Shown here piece after piece: positions 34,708 to 39,216 of a stretch of DNA of 39,216 bases (position 1 is the first letter of the stretch; each line of letters opens with the position of its first letter). The notes beneath the pieces are model-generated. The model was given only the letters and a program-made list of their open reading frames with translations, made no database searches and had not been told where the DNA came from. The position numbers and the translations under genes were made by a program. The stretch lies in the NCBI GenBank assembly GCA_946479615.1, contig CAMLGR010000025.1:1-39216 (forward strand). The letters run 5' to 3'. Source of the stretch: an uncultured Bacteroidota bacterium (GTDB lineage Bacteria; Bacteroidota; Bacteroidia; Chitinophagales; Chitinophagaceae).

Positions 34708-34741
34708 CAAGGTGACACCTCCTATACAAGGTGTCACCTTG
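34708..34741. promoter_or_regulatory. 13-bp inverted repeat upstream of dinB
   Basis: CAAGGTGACACCT (34708-34720) and AGGTGTCACCTTG (34729-34741) are perfect inverse copies around an 8-base spacer. Each arm holds an 11-base dyad, AGGTG-A-CACCT or AGGTG-T-CACCT, with centres 19 bases apart. It ends 9 bases before the dinB ATG in a gap between divergent genes, so it cannot terminate a converging transcript. It could bind a repressor, or form a leader hairpin that hides the ribosome site. Confidence 0.6.
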
Positions 34742-34935
34742 TGAGGATAAAACGTATTTTATAGGAGGAAATCTTTGGAATAAACCGTTGAAAAGCTCAA
34801 AATAAAATGTAATCCTGTCTTTTTCAGCAATGCAGCCTTCCCGGCAAATAAAGAGCAGGTAATCAGCTATAAAATAGCTTTCTTCTTTTCGCCAGGCTTT
34901 TCATAAATATTCCTGGTTATGCCTATTTTTAATTC

Positions 34936-35409
34936 ATGCAACTGGAATGGCTAAAAACGGGAATTACCCCCTTAAAAGAATTACTTACTTTCCTTACCAA
35001 AGAAGGAAAAACAAACGATATCATTAAAAAGCAGGTGATCCGCGAACTCCGCAGCAACCTGAATATCTTCCACAACGCTTTTTTAAATGGCGTAAAACAT
35101 GACGTGATGATCGATATGCTGAGTAATGATGCGATCAAGGAAGCGATCAAAAATAATTTCAGGTTCAAAAAAATAAAAGCAGGCAGCATCGAGCCGTATC
35201 ATGTGTTCAACGACCGCAATAAAAAATATATTGGCTGGGATGCTGAAAAACTGATCGATAAGATCGATGAAAAGATCGAAGAACTACGCGATATCAAGAA
35301 AATGAATAACGGCAGCACAGAAACGGTTAAAAATAATGTATCGCTGATGCTAAGCAATCTTTATTACCGGATGAAACTGCTTGCCGATTTTATCAAAGGG
35401 CCGAAGTGA
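34936..35409 (+). CDS. Unknown 157-residue helical protein
   Basis: No signal peptide or membrane segment. It is rich in Lys, Asn and Ile and predicted largely helical from composition (LKELLTFLTKEGKTNDIIKK, AEKLIDKIDEKIEELRDIKK). The second of these could form a short coiled coil. I do not recognise a family; the helical pattern with HNAF and NNGSTETVKNNVSLMLSNLYYRMKLLADFIK resembles small conserved hypothetical proteins. It is divergent from dinB and convergent with rimM, and a perfect palindrome fills the gap to rimM. The coding appears genuine because of length and composition. Confidence 0.7.
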   Translation: MQLEWLKTGITPLKELLTFLTKEGKTNDIIKKQVIRELRSNLNIFHNAFLNGVKHDVMIDMLSNDAIKEAIKNNFRFKKIKAGSIEPYHVFNDRNKKYIGWDAEKLIDKIDEKIEELRDIKKMNNGSTETVKNNVSLMLSNLYYRMKLLADFIKGPK

Positions 35410-35418
35410 GAAATTCTT

Positions 35419-35450
35419 AATTCTTAATTCATAATTATGAATTAAGAATT
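35419..35450. repeat. Perfect 32-bp palindrome between convergent genes
   Basis: AATTCTTAATTCAT, AATT and ATGAATTAAGAATT follow directly and are together perfectly self-complementary over 35419-35450. It lies between the stop codons of the unknown gene (35409) and rimM (35453). The stem is all A/T apart from a few G/C pairs, so it is a weaker terminator than its length suggests. Confidence 0.8.
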
Positions 35451-35452
35451 CC

Positions 35453-35971
35453 CTACGCCAGATATATATCCAGCAGTCCTTCCGGTAATTGTACGATTAC
35501 CTGCCTTTTTTTATGATCTGCTTTTTGTAAAGTTTCTTCATGGAGCGGGATCAACACTTCTTTTCCCTGAATTTCCAGCCGGCAGAGCAATTGATGAGGT
35601 TGTTCGATGATCTCGAGAATTTCGCCTAATGATTCTGTATCATTGATGATCGTATAACCAAGTAAGGACGAAGGCGCTTTCCTGGACGCGAATTTTTTGA
35701 AGTCAGTTTCTGTCAGCCACACTTCACGTTGCACCAGTTGTTTCATCGCCATTTCTCTTGATTCGATGCCTTCAGGTTTTATATAGATTTCTTCTTCACT
35801 TTTTATAGTAGCGGTTTCGATGAACCAGGGAAGGAAAGAATTTTTTTTGTCTTCGATGAAAAATGCTTGCAACCCTTTCAGCGAAGTCTTTTTGCCTAAT
35901 GCATGCTTCAGCACCAGTTCACCTTTAAGACCATGAACAGCCACGAATTTTCCTATTTTAAAATATTCCAT
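35453..35971 (-). CDS. rimM: Ribosome maturation factor RimM
   Basis: 172 residues, the usual RimM size. It binds ribosomal protein S19 and helps 30S-head assembly. The N-terminal RimM domain starts MEYFKIGKFVAVHGLKGELV (the KIGKIVGVHGLKGE-type signature). The C-terminal PRC-barrel domain (about 95-170) carries LLGYTIINDTESLGEILEII and VLIPLHEETLQKAD, ending LPEGLLDIYLA. It follows rpsP on the same strand, separated by 225 bases that contain an intrinsic terminator and a repeat, so it probably has its own promoter. TATCTTTA on the minus strand at 35986-35993 is a -7 candidate. Confidence 0.95.
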   Translation of the reverse strand: MEYFKIGKFVAVHGLKGELVLKHALGKKTSLKGLQAFFIEDKKNSFLPWFIETATIKSEEEIYIKPEGIESREMAMKQLVQREVWLTETDFKKFASRKAPSSLLGYTIINDTESLGEILEIIEQPHQLLCRLEIQGKEVLIPLHEETLQKADHKKRQVIVQLPEGLLDIYLA

Positions 35972-36014
35972 ATCCCGGTAAAGAGTAAAGATATTAATTA
36001 AGAGATGCTTCTAC

Positions 36015-36104
36015 TTGAACATTCATTATTGAGTATTGAATATTGTTTATTCTTTGAAACCTGCAGAAATATTCAATAGTCAATATTCAACGCTCAATAT
36101 TCAA
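36015..36104. repeat. Imperfect inverted repeat of AATATTGA/TCAATATT words
   Basis: GAGTATTGAATATTG near 36031 faces CAATATTCAACGCTC near 36081 as an imperfect inverse copy, and each side has several more ATATTGAA-type words. It lies between the rpsP terminator and rimM and is another example of an arm built of tandem short words. Confidence 0.6.
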
Positions 36105-36115
36105 ATAAAGGCGAG

Positions 36116-36152
36116 CAAAAAAAATCCTGTCTTGTTAGCAACAAGACAGGAT
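36116..36152 (-). terminator. Rho-independent terminator of rpsP
   Basis: ATCCTGTCTTGTT (36124-36136) and AACAAGACAGGAT (36140-36152) form a 13-base perfect stem with a 3-base loop. On the minus strand it is followed by a run of eight T. It lies 45 bases downstream of the rpsP stop and would separate rpsP from rimM. Confidence 0.85.
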
Positions 36153-36196
36153 CATGAACTTTCAGGATGGAGAAACGTATCCCCGCTTAGCGGGAT

Positions 36197-36637
36197 TTAT
36201 CCTTCACCACCGCCTTCGGCCCTTCTTTCAGGTCTGCGACCTGGCATGGGGCGTCTTGTTCTTCTTTGACGGTAGGCGTCTTCCTGGCGTTTTTTCACTT
36301 GATTGTCGTGTTCAACACTCCATTTAGTGAATTTTTCCATTGCCGTAGCTTCGTCAAATAAACCCAGTTTTACACCTCTCAAAAGGTGTTTCAGGAACAA
36401 TACTCCTTTGAAGCTAAGAATACGGCGAACCGTATCAGTAGGCTGTGCACCTTTGTGCAGCCAGTCCAAAGCACGTTGACGATCCAGCTGAATAGTAGCA
36501 GGAACAGTCAATGGATTGTAAGTACCTAATTTCTGGATGAATTTCCCGTCGCGCGGGCTTCTGGCATCGGCAACTACGATGAAGTAGAAGGGTCTCTTTT
36601 TTGACCCGTGGCGTTGCAGTCGGATTTTTGCGGCCAT
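36197..36637 (-). CDS. rpsP: 30S ribosomal protein bS16
   Basis: 146 residues. The first ~85 are the bS16 core, a structural part of the small-subunit body ([40 protein letters not shown]). They are followed by a basic C-terminal extension ([20 protein letters not shown]) seen in Bacteroidota homologues and absent from E. coli. It lies between ffh and rimM on one strand, preserving the common ffh-rpsP-rimM-trmD order. It has an intrinsic terminator after it, and a CTATGTG hairpin separates it from ffh, so the genes may not be one transcript. Confidence 0.96.
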   Translation of the reverse strand: MAAKIRLQRHGSKKRPFYFIVVADARSPRDGKFIQKLGTYNPLTVPATIQLDRQRALDWLHKGAQPTDTVRRILSFKGVLFLKHLLRGVKLGLFDEATAMEKFTKWSVEHDNQVKKRQEDAYRQRRTRRPMPGRRPERRAEGGGEG

Positions 36638-36784
36638 TTTAAATAGACATTTAAAGGCGTTAAATAATAATGGTTAAACCGGTAAATACCGGAGACGCGA
36701 AGATAAGATGCGGGTAGCAAATCGCCAAGAGAGAAAGTGCAGAGTTTTGTTGATTTAACAGCAATCCTGCACGATGTGTGTATT

Positions 36785-36872
36785 TCTATGTGACCTATGT
36801 GCCTATGTGGTGAGATTACGCCAGTCAGCTTTTTTACCACATAGGCACATAGGAACATAGATTTCACATAGA
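36785..36872. repeat. CTATGTG-family hairpin, copy 3
   Basis: The left arm starts TCTATGTGACCTATGTG and the right arm ends ATTTCACATAGA, as its inverse. The loop contains ACGCCAGTCAGCTTTTTTAC, identical to copy 2 at 20353-20450. It lies between ffh (ends 36901) and rpsP (starts 36637), which point the same way, so it probably ends the ffh transcript. Confidence 0.9.
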
Positions 36873-36900
36873 GATTTCAGAGAGAGTGTCTTATGATTGC

Positions 36901-38223
36901 TCATCTTTTCAGCCCGGGCATCATCCTGCCCAGCATATTCATCTTGTTCATTCCCTTCATCATATCCCGCATTTGCTCAAATTGTTTCATAAAGGCGTTG
37001 ACTTCGCTGATATCCTTGCCGGCGCCTTTGGCGATCCGTTTGCGGCGGCTGCCGTCGATCAGGTCAGGGTTATTCCTTTCGGCAAGGGTCATGGAATTGA
37101 TCATAGCCTCTATTCCCTTGAAAGAATCGTCGTTGATATCCAGGTCCTTTATTTTGCTGCCCACCCCGGGGATCATTCCCAGCAGGTCCTTCATGTTCCC
37201 CATTTTCTTGATCTGCTCCAGCTGCATTTTGAAATCGGCAAAATCAAATTTATTCTTTCGGATCTTGCTTTCCAGTTTCTTCGCCTGCTCCTCGTCAAAT
37301 TGCTCCTGCGCTTTTTCCACGAGTGAAGTAATATCGCCCATTCCCAGGATCCGCTGCGCCATCCTGTCTGGATAAAACACATCCAGCGTATCCATTTTCT
37401 CACCACTGCTTACGAATTTGATCGGTTTGCTGACCGTATACTTGATAGAAAGCGCCGCACCACCCCGTGTATCGCCATCCAGTTTGGTCAGCACCACACC
37501 GCTGAAGTTCAACCGGTCGTTAAATGCTTTTGCTGTATTTACGGCATCCTGTCCCGTCATACTATCCACCACAAAAAGAATTTCAGTGGGGTTGACAGCA
37601 TTTTTGATATTCGCTACCTCGGTCATCATCGCTTCGTCGATCGCTAAACGACCGGCCGTATCGATGATAACGACATTTTTATTTTTACTTCTTGATTCTT
37701 TGATCGCATTCTGCGCGATCAAAACGGCATCTTTACTTTCCAGTTCGATATGTACATCCACGCCAATCTGCTCACCCAGGACACGCAATTGCTCCATCGC
37801 CGCCGGGCGGTAAATATCTGCCGCAACCAGCATAGGCGACAGGCCTTTCTTTTTAAGATAATTGGCCAGTTTACCACTGAAAGTGGTTTTACCGCTACCC
37901 TGTAACCCTGCGATCAGGATCACGGCGGGGTTGCCTTTTGCATTGAAACTGGCCTCCTGGCCACCCATCAGTTCTGCCAGTTCATCCTTGACGATCTTGG
38001 TCATCAATTGCCCGGGACTGATCGCATTGATCACCTTTTCACCAATAGCTTTGTCTTTTATCTTATCGGTAAATTCCTTGGCAATTTTATAGTTGACATC
38101 CGCATCGACGAGTGCCCGACGAATCTCTTTTACTGTAGTAGCGATGTTGAGTTCCGTGATACGTCCCTGGCCTTTGAGGTTTTTAAAGGCGCCTTCCAGT
38201 TTCTCCTGTAATGAATTGAACAT
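36901..38223 (-). CDS. ffh: Signal recognition particle protein Ffh
   Basis: 440 residues, normal length. It is the GTPase that binds 4.5S RNA and signal sequences and delivers ribosomes to FtsY at the membrane. The N domain (1-85) leads to the G domain with P-loop GLQGSGKTTFSGKLA (106-120), DTAGRL, TKLDGDTRGGAALS and GMGDITSL. The methionine-rich M domain closes the protein (FKMQLEQIKKMGNMKDLLGM, MRDMMKGMNKMNMLGRMMPG). It precedes rpsP, as in many bacteria. A strong terminator lies between rpoD and its start, so ffh has a separate promoter. Confidence 0.97.
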   Translation of the reverse strand: MFNSLQEKLEGAFKNLKGQGRITELNIATTVKEIRRALVDADVNYKIAKEFTDKIKDKAIGEKVINAISPGQLMTKIVKDELAELMGGQEASFNAKGNPAVILIAGLQGSGKTTFSGKLANYLKKKGLSPMLVAADIYRPAAMEQLRVLGEQIGVDVHIELESKDAVLIAQNAIKESRSKNKNVVIIDTAGRLAIDEAMMTEVANIKNAVNPTEILFVVDSMTGQDAVNTAKAFNDRLNFSGVVLTKLDGDTRGGAALSIKYTVSKPIKFVSSGEKMDTLDVFYPDRMAQRILGMGDITSLVEKAQEQFDEEQAKKLESKIRKNKFDFADFKMQLEQIKKMGNMKDLLGMIPGVGSKIKDLDINDDSFKGIEAMINSMTLAERNNPDLIDGSRRKRIAKGAGKDISEVNAFMKQFEQMRDMMKGMNKMNMLGRMMPGLKR

Positions 38224-38237
38224 GATCCAAAGTGTAT

Positions 38238-38272
38238 TTAAATAAAAAAGTGAACATCTTAATGTTCACTTT
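38238..38272 (-). terminator. Rho-independent terminator of rpoD
   Basis: AAAGTGAACAT (38247-38257) and ATGTTCACTTT (38262-38272) form an 11-base perfect stem with a CTTA loop. On the minus strand it is followed by TTTTTATTT. It lies 70 bases downstream of the rpoD stop and just before ffh. Confidence 0.85.
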
Positions 38273-38342
38273 CAAACGAAATGTAAAGATAAAGTAGAAG
38301 TGTAGAATTTATTTCAGTGGTACTGATTTAATTGTTGAATGA

Positions 38343-39212
38343 CTAGGTTCCCAGGTAAGTTCTGAGCATCTTACAACGGTTGGTGGTTCTTAATTTGGTG
38401 ATCGCTTTGTCTTTGATCTGGCGAACTCTTTCTCTTGTCAGGTTAAATTTTTCGCCAATGTCTTCCAGGCTCATCGGATGATCCACCCCGATGCCGAAGA
38501 AATAACAGATCACTTCTTTCTGCCTCTCTGTAAGGGTCTTAAGCGAGCGGTCGATCTCTGTTTTCAGTGATTCCTTGTGATCCAGTTCACCATCTGTTTT
38601 TTCAGCATTGGGATTTTCCAGTACATCCAGCAAGGTGTTGTCCTCGCCTTCAGATAATGGTGTGTCCATGCTTACATGACGGGCAGAGATCCCAAGTGTA
38701 GCGGATACTTCTTCGAGATCCATATCCAGCATTTCTGCCAGTTCTTCGGCGGAAGGTTCTCTTTCAAACTGTTGTTCCAGTGTAGAGAATGCTTTCTGGA
38801 TACGGTTGGTCAGGCCGACCTTGTTCAGGGGCAGGCGAACGATCCGTGATTGCTCGGCTAATGCCTGGAGGATGCTTTGACGGATCCACCATACTGCATA
38901 AGAGATGAATTTGAAACCGCGTGTTTCATCAAAACGCTGGGCGGCCTTGATCAATCCCAGGTTGCCTTCATTGATGAGATCAGGAAGCGACAGGCCCTGG
39001 TTCTGGTACTGTTTAGCTACTGAAACAACGAAACGAAGATTTGCTTTGGTGAGACGGTCGAGTGATTTTTGGTCGCCTTGCCTGATGCGGGCTGCGAGGC
39101 GAACCTCTTCTTCCGGCGTAATGAGTTCTACTTTGCCGATTTCCTGGAGATATTTTTCCAGGCTTTGAGATTCACGATTCGTAATAGACTTCGTGATCTT
39201 CAACTGACGCAT
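38343..39212 (-). CDS. rpoD: Primary sigma factor, RpoD/SigA group
   Basis: 289 residues, complete; the ATG lies four bases from the window edge. It is the housekeeping sigma subunit of RNA polymerase. Regions visible: 1.2 ([20 protein letters not shown]), 2 ([51 protein letters not shown]), 3 ([17 protein letters not shown]), and 4 ([34 protein letters not shown]). Region 1.1 is absent, as in the short Bacteroidota primary sigma factor, which recognises the TTG/TAnnTTTG promoters seen at several genes here. It has its own terminator at 38238-38272. Confidence 0.97.
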   Translation of the reverse strand: MRQLKITKSITNRESQSLEKYLQEIGKVELITPEEEVRLAARIRQGDQKSLDRLTKANLRFVVSVAKQYQNQGLSLPDLINEGNLGLIKAAQRFDETRGFKFISYAVWWIRQSILQALAEQSRIVRLPLNKVGLTNRIQKAFSTLEQQFEREPSAEELAEMLDMDLEEVSATLGISARHVSMDTPLSEGEDNTLLDVLENPNAEKTDGELDHKESLKTEIDRSLKTLTERQKEVICYFFGIGVDHPMSLEDIGEKFNLTRERVRQIKDKAITKLRTTNRCKMLRTYLGT

Positions 39213-39216
39213 GCTC

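Noticed and set aside
34719..34726. AGGAGG-like word (minus strand) as a Shine-Dalgarno for dinB
   Set aside because: It lies within the inverted repeat and about 20 bases from the ATG, too far for a ribosome site, and Bacteroidota genes rarely use one.
36036..36269. 77-codon plus-strand frame over the rpsP end
   Set aside because: Runs through a repeat, the rpsP terminator and antisense rpsP; no coding signal.

Overview
The window reads as chromosomal DNA of a Bacteroidota bacterium, most likely close to the Chitinophagaceae. The grounds are a PorP/SprF-like type IX secretion (T9SS) membrane protein, a large PKD-repeat adhesin-like protein with a CHU_C (type B) T9SS C-terminus, a second protein with a type A-like sorting tail, a short primary sigma factor without region 1.1, a C-terminally extended bS16, putative TAnnTTTG-type -7 elements, and a general lack of Shine-Dalgarno sequences. 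I see no rRNA, tRNA, CRISPR array, prophage or transposase gene. The family-level placement is inference.

Layout. 1-5 kb: a 5'-truncated DASS/SLC13 transporter, then porP/sprF-like (-), upp (-) and anmK (+). 5-9.5 kb: the PKD/CHU_C surface protein (+). 9.6-12.7 kb: a minus-strand operon encoding a LiaF-like membrane protein, a DUF4288-like protein, a LytS-type kinase and a LytTR regulator. 13.2-16.8 kb: a six-PAS soluble hybrid-free histidine kinase followed by a stand-alone receiver. 17.1-20.3 kb: a TolB-propeller/amidohydrolase fusion (+). 20.4-26.3 kb: ade, a fatty acid desaturase-like protein, a CE2-like SGNH esterase lipoprotein and a class-C beta-lactamase-fold hydrolase, all minus. 26.3-27.1 kb: a nested palindromic element and a possible 25-residue membrane peptide gene with its own terminator. 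27.1-39.2 kb: the housekeeping set trmD, rimM, rpsP, ffh and rpoD in conserved order on the minus strand. It is interrupted between trmD and rimM by a T9SS-tail fragment, an S4 protein, an M20 dipeptidase, an AT-rich patch with two unknown genes, an EamA transporter plus Lrp-type regulator, dinB and an unknown gene.

The most striking feature is non-coding. Nearly every gene boundary carries a long stem-loop, and the stems fall into several unrelated sequence families (arms built from CTATGTG, CTCTGTG, AATAGAACACGGAT, CACGCAAAGGCGC, TGTAAAAT and AATATTGA words). Three loci share one family and two share inverted ends of another. One element contains a 187-bp tandem duplication, one is a palindrome inside a palindrome, and one looks like half of its neighbour joined to a different hairpin. 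Many of these probably work as terminators. Their spread and matched arms suggest small non-autonomous repeats or template-switch copying.

Two regulatory palindromes stand out: a pair of GAATTTAATTC dyads exactly 31 bp apart at the start of the Lrp-type regulator, and a pair of AGGTG(A/T)CACCT dyads directly upstream of dinB. All functional calls come from reading protein motifs, not from a database search.
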